Assembly: GCA_004431415.1 (NCBI GenBank)
Contig: QPMI01000601.1
Location: 62,001-126,000 of the forward strand
Length of the DNA: 64,000 bases
Reading direction: 5' to 3'
DNA from: Cyanophora paradoxa
Taxonomy: Eukaryota; Glaucocystophyceae; Cyanophorales; Cyanophoraceae
Shown here: positions 19,738 through 27,553 of the stretch, one piece after another
Layout: every line of letters starts with the position of its first letter
Numbering within the stretch: the stretch's first letter is position 1
Notes under the pieces: model-generated
Told to the model about the DNA's origin: nothing
What the model saw: only the letters and a program-made list of their open reading frames with translations
The model's database searches: none
Made by a program: the position numbers and the translations under genes

Positions 19738-20592
19738 ATGGGTGAATACAATCGAGTTCAACTGCCCATTTATTCGCTTGGATCGCCAGCTATGCACTTT
19801 CGACAACATGAAGTTAATGATGAAGTCCGCGGTTTAGAATCCACAGAGAGACCCAATTCTAATGGTAACTCCTTTGATAAAAACTCGATAATTCGTGTAA
19901 AAGAACTCCGAGCCGATAAGAATTCGGGTGTAGTTAAAACCACACGACTACTTGTAACAAATGCTAACTTCTTTCAACCGACAAATGGAGGTCCTGATGC
20001 ATACAGTGTGGATTTAAAAGCCCTCGATTTCGATAAGAATTCTGCCGCTGCTACAATTCGTTCAGGTGGAGCGTTTATTGGCGGTGGTTGTCGTGTATCC
20101 GGTCAACTTTCTTCATCGATTTCGTATAATGATGTCCCAGATACTCTTGAACAGAATGTTGAAGACCCCCAACGAATACGTTTCTATACACCAGTTGCAC
20201 AGCAACCTTTTCTACATTTCTATGTTGCTTCCTCTGTCACTCTTGAAAATTCGGAATTGGTTATTATAACAGGAACTGATCGAGTAAGAAGAAATATTCC
20301 GCTTCCCACAGCAATGCTATCTATGTGCAGAGCAAACAACAATCAAACAGGTCATAATTACCTATTCTTTGTTCAAGCATCAAACCATTTCGGTCGAGGA
20401 TATTGTGTTTATAACAATTTGACATTTACCTATGATTTGTTTGTAACTGAGGTTGGAGTTTACAATACTATGATTATGGGACTGAGGACAGATATAGCAG
20501 CTGTTTCGGCACTTCGAGGGGTAAACGTTGCAGATATCTTCACAACAGGGTTTTATTCGGAACCAGATATAATCGATGACCCCACCCCATAA
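19738..20592 (+). CDS. Fibre-associated protein, paralogue 1 (element A)
   Basis: 284 residues, no known family. It is clearly paralogous to the next gene: both have a region of (I/L)R(V/L)(K/Q)EL(R)ADKNSGVVKTTRLLVTNANF near residues 55-85, then GGAFIGGGCRVSG. The C-terminal half is rich in beta-type alternation. It ends EPDIIDDPTP. It follows the fibre gene by 40 bases on the same strand, which suggests a co-transcribed fibre partner, chaperone or additional spike subunit. Element B keeps a remnant (59880-60350) with a large internal deletion but the same final IIDDPTP. Confidence 0.7.
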   Translation: MGEYNRVQLPIYSLGSPAMHFRQHEVNDEVRGLESTERPNSNGNSFDKNSIIRVKELRADKNSGVVKTTRLLVTNANFFQPTNGGPDAYSVDLKALDFDKNSAAATIRSGGAFIGGGCRVSGQLSSSISYNDVPDTLEQNVEDPQRIRFYTPVAQQPFLHFYVASSVTLENSELVIITGTDRVRRNIPLPTAMLSMCRANNNQTGHNYLFFVQASNHFGRGYCVYNNLTFTYDLFVTEVGVYNTMIMGLRTDIAAVSALRGVNVADIFTTGFYSEPDIIDDPTP

Positions 20593-20615
20593 AAGATATA
20601 TCCCTTTAATGTAAA

Positions 20616-21446
20616 ATGGCTGCCCCAATACCAGAACGAATTATTACACCCCAACTCTCATTAGCAGCACCTGCGAATCACGTTTTGCAGCATGCTACCT
20701 TTGATGATGTAGAAGGTCTCCAATCCACAGAAGTGCAACCTACCATGAATACATTTGGTTCCACCCACAAACTGAGATTGCAGGAACTCAGGTGTGATAA
20801 AAATAATGGTATAGTTAAGACAACGAAACTCCTTGTCACAAATGCAAACTTTTCTGCCCACTATGGAGACCCAGACAGTTATGGTGATCCTCTTTCTACT
20901 TATTCTTTTGAATCTCGGTCGGGAGCTATTAACTGCAAAACGGGGGGAGCATATATTGGTGATGGTCTTCGGATTGGTGGAGCTGTTGGTGCGCCTCTTT
21001 TCGTAAATGATCAACCCAATCCCATTGATCCCAACACCAGAATTCGCACCTATGTCCCCAGTATGAATGCACCATATATTATCAAGATCTTCCCAATTGT
21101 TGTGAATGAGCAGACATCAGTAGTTGATTCTCTTGTTGAGATTGGTGACCACTACAAGGTGGTTGTCGATATCCCACCAGATGTTTATGCTGTCTGTCAA
21201 GTAGAGGGTGGAACCCCAAATATTGCAGTTGTGATCACGCCATATGACAATTTCGGAATTGCTTATCATGGAGTGAATTTCGGTCTTGAAGATTACCAGT
21301 TCTTGGTGAGAGCCACCAGGTTTGGTATCTACAAATGCATTCTCTATGCTGAAAGAACCGATGCTATCGCAAAACAGAATACATATGCAGAATATTACGG
21401 CACAAATCGCTACTTCCCCATTTTCGGGCAGGATACTGCTCCATAG
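20616..21446 (+). CDS. Fibre-associated protein, paralogue 2 (element A)
   Basis: 276 residues, no known family; sister of the upstream gene. Shared features are the LRLQELRCDKNNGIVKTTKL segment and GGAYIGDGLRIGG. The C-terminal ~130 residues (IVVNEQTSVVDSLVEIGDHY onward) are beta-rich. The 25 bases before the ATG, containing AAAAGATATATCCCTTTAAT, are identical before the element B copy at 60364, so the leader is probably functional. The protein is the most strongly conserved of the fibre-associated set between A and B. Structural role inferred from context. Confidence 0.72.
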   Translation: MAAPIPERIITPQLSLAAPANHVLQHATFDDVEGLQSTEVQPTMNTFGSTHKLRLQELRCDKNNGIVKTTKLLVTNANFSAHYGDPDSYGDPLSTYSFESRSGAINCKTGGAYIGDGLRIGGAVGAPLFVNDQPNPIDPNTRIRTYVPSMNAPYIIKIFPIVVNEQTSVVDSLVEIGDHYKVVVDIPPDVYAVCQVEGGTPNIAVVITPYDNFGIAYHGVNFGLEDYQFLVRATRFGIYKCILYAERTDAIAKQNTYAEYYGTNRYFPIFGQDTAP

Positions 21447-21473
21447 AAATCTCAGGTATATATAGAGAGAGGG

Positions 21474-21746
21474 ATGGATGATAAAACAAAGAAATTCATA
21501 GAATCTGCAATGATGGTTCATGGTGATGCTAAATTCGATTACAGTGAGACTGTCTATAAGAAAGCACAAGAGAAGATATCCGTTAGATGTTTACAATGTA
21601 ATAAGACGTTCCAAACCTACGGATTTAATCACATTAAGGGATCGGGTTGCCGACAGTGTTCCAAGAAACACTCACATGCATACAGAAAAAAGACTACATG
21701 GGGAATCGTTATAGAAGAGAAACCGATTATGTTGTATTTTGATTAA
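21474..21746 (+). CDS. Zinc-ribbon (DUF723-type) protein, element A
   Basis: 90 residues holding one copy of the zinc-ribbon module seen twice in the endonuclease at 227: KFIESAMMVHGDAKFDYSET, then VRCLQCNKTF and a second Cys pair CRQC. There is no nuclease domain; the tail is basic (KKHSHAYRKK) and short. Element B has the same gene in the same place (61221-61493), directly before the decarboxylase. It could be a nucleic-acid-binding protein or the relic of a homing endonuclease. The conservation in both elements argues for a kept function. Confidence 0.7.
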   Translation: MDDKTKKFIESAMMVHGDAKFDYSETVYKKAQEKISVRCLQCNKTFQTYGFNHIKGSGCRQCSKKHSHAYRKKTTWGIVIEEKPIMLYFD

Positions 21747-21932
21747 AGTTTCGAAAGAGAAATTACCATCTTCCCACATTTACCTTTGGTGATTATACAG
21801 GTATCAAAGCAACTTGGACATGTTTTATGAAAATATACCATTATGATATCGACCAACTCATACGGAAACACTTTCGCTAAGATGGTTCGCATCCTACTAA
21901 TTTCGTTTTTAATTTTTCTATATAATTCATAA

Positions 21933-22334
21933 ATGAACTATCATCGGGGATTTCACGTGATGTTGGATTACAAATTCGGAAAGGAGATTGCGATAGGAGT
22001 AGAAAACTTGGAGACCACAACAAGATGGTTAATGCAATTTTTACAATCTATTATTCAAGAGCAAGGTATCCGAGTTGTTCACAAGCATTGCGAGATTTTC
22101 GATGGTGGTGTTTCCCCACCGGGTTTTGCGATGGTTCTTCTATTAGATGAAAGCCATTGCACCGCTCATTGTTACTCCGATCAAGGAATGTTAGCAATTG
22201 ATTTATTCACTTGTGGAACGGAAGCGGAAAGTAAGACCTCAGTAATATCACAATTGATAGATGAGAGAATAACAGAGATCTTTTCAGGGTTGGAGAAAGC
22301 GGAGAAGCATAGAGTGAGGCGATTTCCGAGTTGA
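21933..22334 (+). CDS. speH: S-adenosylmethionine decarboxylase proenzyme, bacterial (SpeH) type
   Basis: A 133-residue intact protein. The motif DESHCTAHC places the self-cleaving Ser at residue 74, with His79 and then Cys94 in IDLFTCG. The spacings Ser+5=His and His+15=Cys are those of the short bacterial/archaeal enzyme, where the Ser becomes the pyruvoyl cofactor. The N-terminal RGFHVMLDY also fits. The enzyme decarboxylates AdoMet to supply aminopropyl groups for spermidine synthesis. Eukaryotic enzymes are far longer, so this is a bacterial- or phage-type gene captured by the virus. No spermidine synthase or ornithine decarboxylase is visible here. Element B has a frameshifted copy (61517-61914) with the same active-site residues, so the gene is ancestral to both. 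Confidence 0.87.
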   Translation: MNYHRGFHVMLDYKFGKEIAIGVENLETTTRWLMQFLQSIIQEQGIRVVHKHCEIFDGGVSPPGFAMVLLLDESHCTAHCYSDQGMLAIDLFTCGTEAESKTSVISQLIDERITEIFSGLEKAEKHRVRRFPS

Positions 22335-22423
22335 TCTTACTTATAAAACAAAGAATTCATTCTTTTCTTACTATAAATGGTAACAGATAACAAAGGTAAC
22401 AGATTTATTCTTATTTTCAGTAA

Positions 22424-22512
22424 GGGTAACAGAGGTAACGGATTTTGCGCAACTTTTTGAAAATCTCGATCTTAGGGGAAAGGTTGGGAAAAATCCGTTA
22501 CCTCTGTTACCC
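22424..22512. repeat. Hairpin repeat, type A (copy 2)
   Basis: Arms 22424-22446 and 22490-22512 (23 bp, perfect) around the same ~43-base loop as the copy at 5913. Each arm carries the paired GGTAAC iterons. It begins about 90 bases after the decarboxylase stop. Confidence 0.8.
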
Positions 22513-22638
22513 TCAATTGTTTATCATTAAACAAAGATGAATTATTCAAGAAATCATTACTTATTATGGTAAGGGTAACAGATTTTTTCTTATTTCCAAT
22601 AAGGGTAACAGATTTTAATTGAGGTAACGGATTTAATC

Positions 22639-22731
22639 GAGGGTAACAGAGGTAACGGATTTTGCGCAACTTTTTGAAAATCTCGATCTTAGGGGAAAGG
22701 TTGGGAAAAATCCGTTACCTCTGTTACCCTC
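22639..22731. repeat. Hairpin repeat, type A (copy 3)
   Basis: Inverted arms of about 25 bp starting GAGGGTAACAGAGGTAACGG (left arm from 22639, right arm ending 22731), with the common loop. Single GGTAAC iterons fill the DNA between copies 2, 3 and 4, and a ~215-base unit containing the hairpin is duplicated in tandem here. Confidence 0.78.
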
Positions 22732-22849
22732 AATTGTTTATCATTAAACAAAGATGAATTATTCAAGAAATCATTACTTATTATGGTAAGGGTAACAGAT
22801 TCATTCTTATTTTCAGTAAGGATAACAGATTTTAATTGAGGTAACGGAT

Positions 22850-22954
22850 TTAATCGAGGGTAACAGAGGTAACGGATTTTGCGCAACTTTTTGAAAATCT
22901 CGATCTTAGGGGAAAGGTTGGGAAAAATCCGTTACCTCTGTTACCCTCGATTAA
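22850..22954. repeat. Hairpin repeat, type A (copy 4)
   Basis: Arms 22850-22880 and 22924-22954 form a perfect 31-bp stem, the longest of the four copies, with the common loop. The tandem array of ~60-base units starts directly after it. Confidence 0.8.
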
Positions 22955-22978
22955 TTGGAGATCATGCAGTAACCATCT

Positions 22979-23735
22979 CTTCCAACAAAATACGCCGCAA
23001 TCTCATCGATTATTTAATTGGACATGATGCACCACAGATACAATTTTGATACAGTAAAAAACAGAATCCAATCTTATCAATTGTTTAATTGGACATAATG
23101 CAACTATGGGGTCATTTTTGATACAGTAAAAATCTCAACCGAATCTCATCGATTGTTTAATTGGACATAATGCAGTAACCATCTCTTCCAACAAAATACG
23201 CCGCAATCTCATCGATTGTTTAATTGGACATAATGCAGTAACCATCTCTTCCAACAAAATACGCCGCAATCTCATCGATTGTTTAATTGGACATAATGCA
23301 GTAACCATCTAATCCAACAAAATACGCTGCAATCTCAACGATTGTTTAATTGGACATAAGGCAGTAACCATCTAATCCAACAAAATACGCCGCAATCTCA
23401 ACGATTGTTTAATTGGACATAATGCAGTAACGAGTGAATTATTTTCATCCGATATCTCATCGATTGTTTAATTGGACATAATGCAGTAACGAGTGAATTA
23501 TTTTCATCCGATATTTCATCGATTGTTTAATTGGACATAATGCAGTAACGAGTGAATTATTTTCATCCGATATCTCATCGATTGTTTAATTGGACATAAG
23601 GCAGTAACCATCTAATCCAACAAAATACGCCGCAATCTCATCGATTGTTTAATTGGACATAATGCAGTAACGAGTGAATTATTTTCATCCGATATTTCAT
23701 CGATTGTTTAATTGGACATAATGCAACTCTGTGTG
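22979..23735. repeat. Twelve-copy tandem array, core TTTAATTGGACATAATGCAG
   Basis: A conserved core of about 36 bases (CATCGATTGTTTAATTGGAC continuing ATAATGCAGTAAC) recurs 12 times. The TTGG of successive copies starts at 23018, 23089, 23161, 23224, 23287, 23350, 23413, 23472, 23531, 23590, 23653 and 23712. Spacing is 71 and 72 bases in the first two units, then 63 or 59. The two lengths reflect two interspersed segments, one containing CCAACAAAATACGCCGCAA and one containing GAGTGAATTATTTTCATCCG. No reading frame is supported. It lies between the hairpins and the terminal cassette of element A and is not seen in B. Confidence 0.9.
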
Positions 23736-23772
23736 AATTTTTGCGATTTCCGATAGAATGGGCGGTGGACTA

Positions 23773-23845
23773 CTTCAATCGTGATTATATCAATCGTGAT
23801 TATATCATAAATTTATGTTCCTTCAATCGAGATTATATCAAATTT
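23773..23845. repeat. Short repeats, TCAATCGTGATTATAT type
   Basis: Three copies of CAATCG(T/A)GATTATATCA, two adjacent (about 23776-23808) and one after a 20-base interval (about 23823-23840). They separate the tandem array from the terminal cassette. No gene seen. Confidence 0.6.
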
Positions 23846-23876
23846 GCATATTAATCGCGTTTATTACGTTAAAATC

Positions 23877-24170
23877 ACACATAGAGAAACGCGGCGTTTA
23901 AACCGGAGGCAAGATCTAATTAAGATCCAGTTATATTATTCGGAAAATTATACAAATTCACGATTGATTTAAGTAAGACAAATCGAAATTAAGATAAATT
24001 TACCATAGAACATCAATAAATTATAAATGAAATACACAAAAATCAAAATATTTAAATAATTCGATAGATTTCACACAGATTATCGATTGATTGATACAAA
24101 ATATACGAGAGATATAAACAAGATCAATTAAGATACGCCGAGGGTTTAAACGCCGCGTTTCTCTATGTGT
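23877..24170. repeat. Terminal cassette of element A with 27-bp inverted arms
   Basis: A 294-bp AT-rich segment bounded by perfect inverted arms (23877-23903 and 24144-24170) that begin ACACATAG and end CTATGTGT. The interior is clearly homologous, in the same orientation, to the segment at 63044-63326 (shared GAGGCAAGATCTAATT near the left, TTATATTATTCGGAAA, ATTATCGATTGATTGA near the right). No long reading frame of its own. It follows the right end of element A, and the next base belongs to the PolB gene of element B. It may be the right terminus of the virus, or a MITE-like element with a preferred site. Confidence 0.85.
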
Positions 24171-26225
24171 CGCGTATTCGAGAATATCGCTTCCCACTTT
24201 AAAGGGAACGAAGTCATCGAATACATTGTATTTCGGAAGATATTGCATGCCTTTCAGTATCGAAGGGTAGCACTTCGCCATATCGACGGCTGTGTAGGTG
24301 GCTTTCGGGTTCGGCTTATAGAAATAGCCGCTTAGTGCGGATCGCTTGTAGTGCGTGAGAATTTCGCGCATGTTCGGACTGTAATGTGAGATATTCGTCG
24401 CATTTAGAAGCGACTCGCGGAAACCCTTCCCGATTTCACAGACCTTATTATAATACTCCTCTGTTTCGAAATCTTGCTCAATAAAGTGGTCTGTTGTGCG
24501 CGGATCTTTGATAGAGAACATGGAGCCATTAGCTTTGAATGTGATGCTGTCGATCTGTTTCGATGGTGTAAGCTTCACAGCGGGCTCATATCGCATTTTC
24601 AGGAACGTAAATAGAAGCCCTTCCAGACCTTCGCGCCCAGTATAAAGAATGCGGATGAAACTGCGCTCGTCAGGCGATAGTTTAAGTTGCGTGATCTTTA
24701 ACAAATCCTTGGATGTGTGCGCGAAGATATCGTAAGTAAGACACGTCGGAATTTTATAGAGTGCTAACGAAGAGTTGGACTTAGGAACATGATTATCGAG
24801 CTCTTCGACCTCCATCTTTGCCATGCGCATTTCGAGCGACTTGATGTTATCGTTGAATATATAGATGTGCTTGTTGTGAATCATAAAGTGAATATTGCGG
24901 GGAAAGATGTTTTTGTTAATTGATTCCGCCGCGAATTTGTATATTAACTTACCGTCGACATCAAAGACGCGGAAGCCTGTCTGAATTCTCTTACAGAATT
25001 TCTCGATATGGCGGAGGGTGAGAGCCAGAGAGTCGCCAGGTGTGCGTTCGCGACCGTGAAAGAATTTATAGAGACCGTCGTACGACATAGTTAAGTCAGT
25101 ATATCGCGGTTTTGGCGCCTCCTGACACTTCTTAATGGACGCTCCCCATGTGGAGATGATCATATCATAGCCGCAAGCGTTAGATGTCGATGATTTGGGA
25201 AGCTCAATAACATCTTCGAACTCAGACGCGTTTGGATTTAATGTATAGTCTGTGAATTTGCTCATAATCGCGGTGCATCGCATACTGTCCATGAGCTCCT
25301 CATCCAGAAACGCGTAGCGATTTCCAGGAATAGCACCGGCTCCGTCATCTTCGACACCTTCGTCCCCATCGATCGCGATCTCATGAACAGTTATAAAGGC
25401 ATCATCGACACTGCCGCCAAAATCATCGAAACCTTTGCGTAGTTTTTTCTGTTCCTCGGTTGGTGGTGTCTTAAAGAAGAACATCTCGTATGCTTGTCCG
25501 AAAGTTCCCAGACGAATCTTCAATTCATCGTAGTTTTCGAGTAAATCGAAGATTGAATCTCTCTCTTCCGAATAATAACGATTTTGAGCGGTGAGAATTC
25601 CATACACTCTATCGATTTTTGCCAGAGCAAAGTTTCTCAACACCCTCACCGAAACTGTCTCTCTTATATTGCGGTAGGTGACAAAGGTTCTGTCTGGTAT
25701 ATTTAATTCGGGAATTCCGGGAATAACAATTACCTCCGTCGACCGAGCACCGGATCCAGGCGCCCACATCTTGAACGTAATTGTTGCGAGAGTTTCCGGA
25801 TCGTATGCGGCGATTGGGTCGAGAATAGTGCGTTTAATCGCATCCTCTACCGCTTTTAGTTTACCTCTCTGCTGCTTCGCTTCGAGTTTCGCTTCTTTCG
25901 CTCGTTTCTGTTCTTGCTTGCGATCGAAGCGCTGTAAACGCTTAGCCTCTTGTTCTTTTTGCTTCTGCTTTTCTATATTAACTTGGGTGCGAGCGGCGCG
26001 CTTTTCTTTCCGCTCTGCCCTGCGGAAAACGCGGGGATTAATGATTCCATTCAGAGTATCCCGAATGTCGATCAGCGTTTGGAGCTTGGGCTTCCGATTC
26101 ATTGTGTTGTGCATCGCCCAATGCGCCTGTTCTTCGGTTAGCAAATCCTGACTCAATCCCTGCATAATGTATCCGATAATCTCCTCCCGAACATTGTTAG
26201 CGATTCTGTTGGCTGCGCGCGGCAT
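24171..26225 (-). pseudogene. DNA polymerase B of element B, 3' end missing
   Basis: About 685 codons of polymerase survive from the start (MPRAANRIANNVREEIIGYI, parallel to MPRQTNRL of element A) to just past motif A, YTAVDMAKCYPSIL. Polymerase sequence stops at 24171, where the terminal cassette of element A begins; the frame runs on by chance to 24021. Motifs B and C (YGK and DTD) are therefore absent. Residues about 75-135 are a basic, lysine-, glutamine- and arginine-rich coiled-coil stretch. The protein is far from the element A polymerase outside the N-terminus and motif A, so A and B are not recent copies of each other. A promoter-like motif (TTTTCTCCGGTTAT on the - strand) lies at 26247-26262. 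Confidence 0.8.
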
Positions 26226-26246
26226 CTCTATTAGTTCTTTTAAAAT

Positions 26247-26262
26247 AACCGGAGAAAATAAT
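26247..26262 (-). promoter_or_regulatory. Promoter-like motif TTTTCTCCGG upstream of PolB (B)
   Basis: On the - strand this reads ATTATTTTCTCCGGTT, 22-37 bases before the PolB start. Near-identical sequences stand before the AT-hook gene (26813-26828) and the cysteine-rich gene (27374-27389), and a shortened form (TTATTTTCTG) stands before the capsid gene (about 30500-30510). Confidence 0.6.
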
Positions 26263-26393
26263 TTCGGCGCAATCTACCAAATCCTCCTTTTCATACCCTT
26301 GTTGTTAATTCCTTAAATGCTTTTTCGACGGATACGGGGAATAAAAAGGGAGGTAAAAATTAATCATTTTTTGCGTCGTACGGATACTTTCCG

Positions 26394-26807
26394 CTACGAA
26401 TTTTTCGCGTTCTCGACGACATGCTTTCGGGGTCTCCCAGCGGGCTTTTGCGGCTGGGGCTTCACCGGCGGATTCAGCTTTCGTTCCGCTCTTTTTCTGC
26501 GTTGGTATTCCCGTGCCTTTTCCCTGATTTTCTCCCGATACTCTTCATCGTCTTGGTATCGCTGCTGTTTACGAATTGCGATCTTTTGTAGCTGCTCCGG
26601 GGTAAATACGGTCGCTTCCCCTGCGGCTAATCGCTCTTGCTTTTGTCTCTGATGCTTGTTTCGCTGCCGCTCTGCATCTTTCTCGCGTTTTAGTCTTAAT
26701 CTCTCCGCTTTCTCCTCTTCTGTGATCACCTTCTTCGGTCGCCCTGGTCTGCGCTTTTCTTGCTGTGCCGCCATTGCCTCTTGGTTTGAAATCTTGGGTT
26801 TCGCCAT
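26394..26807 (-). CDS. Basic AT-hook-like protein, element B
   Basis: 137 residues, about one third Lys/Arg. There are two AT-hook-like motifs, RRPGRPKK near residue 20 and AGRPRK near residue 128. Between them lies a long charged helix (AERLRLKREKDAERQRNKHQ, then YQDDEEYREKIREKAREYQR). Homologous by position and by the YRE..R.KA..Y.RRKR pattern to the 78-residue protein at 3016 in element A, but longer at the N-terminus. It probably binds AT-rich viral DNA. The start is supported by the promoter-like motif ending 6 bases upstream. Confidence 0.65.
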   Translation of the reverse strand: MAKPKISNQEAMAAQQEKRRPGRPKKVITEEEKAERLRLKREKDAERQRNKHQRQKQERLAAGEATVFTPEQLQKIAIRKQQRYQDDEEYREKIREKAREYQRRKRAERKLNPPVKPQPQKPAGRPRKHVVENAKNS

Positions 26808-26812
26808 TTACT

Positions 26813-26828
26813 ATAACCGGAGAAAATA
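26813..26828 (-). promoter_or_regulatory. Promoter-like motif TTTTCTCCGGTTAT upstream of the AT-hook gene
   Basis: On the - strand it reads TATTTTCTCCGGTTAT and is followed by AGTAA and then the ATG. It shares at least 14 bases with the motif before PolB, too long a match to be likely by chance in this small genome. Confidence 0.6.
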
Positions 26829-26931
26829 GTTTTTTGTCACTCTGTATTATTTCCCTTGCCCTTATATACCTTTTACCGAAACCTTCAATTTTTGCCCTCG
26901 GATCGATAGGAGCACCACCGAAATTCACCGC

Positions 26932-27345
26932 TCAATAACCGTTCCAGACGGTTCTTTCTTGTTGCTGAGGATATACATAAGGGTTTGTTAAGCTGTCATC
27001 GTCGCCTAATGCCATTTGATCCAATCTATACATCGGATAAGGTGAATCAGCGCGCAAATGCCCTTCCACAAATTCGGGACATGATCGCCTTCTAATATGC
27101 TCTACATGCACGTCCTCTATCTGAGCGGTTTCAATATTAGAACTCATAGCCGCGGGCACAGGCGAGGGCGATCGAGATCTTGGGTGGTTGTGATTGTCGC
27201 TGTGGTTAGAATATACAGAAAGGCGCCTACCTCCATTGTCTTCATCGCTTATATCAACCTCTACGGTTGTGTCGCAGCAAGAGTTGTGGCACGTGCTTGT
27301 GAAATGCAAATGAAACATTTCAATGCATTGTGTGATGAAATTCAT
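26932..27345 (-). CDS. Small cysteine/histidine-rich protein, element B
   Basis: 137 residues. The first 45 match the element A protein at 2589: IEMF..H....CH..CCDT..E.D.SD, followed by GGRR. The rest is Ser-, Arg-, His- and Pro-rich (HSDNHNHPRSRSPSPVP) and low in complexity, with a Tyr-rich end. Conservation is confined to the N-terminal Cys/His cluster, which suggests that this is the working part. Function unknown. It is divergent from the small gene at 27395, with a promoter-like motif (27374-27389) between them. Confidence 0.65.
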   Translation of the reverse strand: MNFITQCIEMFHLHFTSTCHNSCCDTTVEVDISDEDNGGRRLSVYSNHSDNHNHPRSRSPSPVPAAMSSNIETAQIEDVHVEHIRRRSCPEFVEGHLRADSPYPMYRLDQMALGDDDSLTNPYVYPQQQERTVWNGY

Positions 27346-27373
27346 CGACCCTACAAATGGGCAACGTATTAAA

Positions 27374-27389
27374 TATCGGAGAAAATAAA
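27374..27389 (-). promoter_or_regulatory. Promoter-like motif TTTTCTCCGATA
   Basis: Third copy of the element B motif (TTTATTTTCTCCGATA on the - strand), 29-44 bases before the cysteine-rich gene and within the 49-base gap to the divergent small gene. Confidence 0.5.
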
Positions 27390-27394
27390 AGGGA

Positions 27395-27553
27395 ATGAGG
27401 GCTTTACTTGCTCGTGTGTTCCCCTACGAATTGGTCGACCTTATAATGCTGTTTATGGAGCCGACATGCCCGTTTTGCAAGGGCATTCATATTAAGACCC
27501 GCTCTAAATACGGGCGGGTTCAGCTTTGCCTTGCGGATATTCACAGCCATTAG
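27395..27553 (+). CDS. Possible 52-residue Cys-motif protein
   Basis: The frame starts MRALLARVFPYELVDLIMLF and continues METPT-like into CPFCKG, then KTRSKYGRVQLC, so it has a C..C.......C pattern with intervening basic residues. It fills the gap between two - strand genes, starts just beside the shared promoter-like motif, and its stop overlaps the last bases of the coiled-coil gene. No counterpart is seen in element A. Moderate to low support. Confidence 0.4.
   Translation: MRALLARVFPYELVDLIMLFMEPTCPFCKGIHIKTRSKYGRVQLCLADIHSH

Noticed and set aside
22472-22886. Two near-identical 65-codon - strand frames
   Set aside because: They are translations of the hairpin repeat and its duplicate, with no independent support.
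22979-23735. CRISPR-like array
   Set aside because: The interspersed segments are only two sequences repeated many times, unit lengths vary, there are no cas genes, and the context is a eukaryotic viral element.
24021-24170. Last ~50 codons of the B polymerase frame
   Set aside because: They lie in the terminal cassette, whose homologue at 63044 has no polymerase, so the coding continuation is accidental.
23877-24170. A tRNA or known structured RNA inside the terminal cassette
   Set aside because: No tRNA arms or box motifs could be found; only the outer 27-bp pairing is strong.
26932-27345. Adenovirus-type maturation protease, expected in a Polinton
   Set aside because: No gene in either element shows a protease His-Glu-Cys pattern; this cysteine-rich protein was considered and does not fit. 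The protease may be absent or outside the window.
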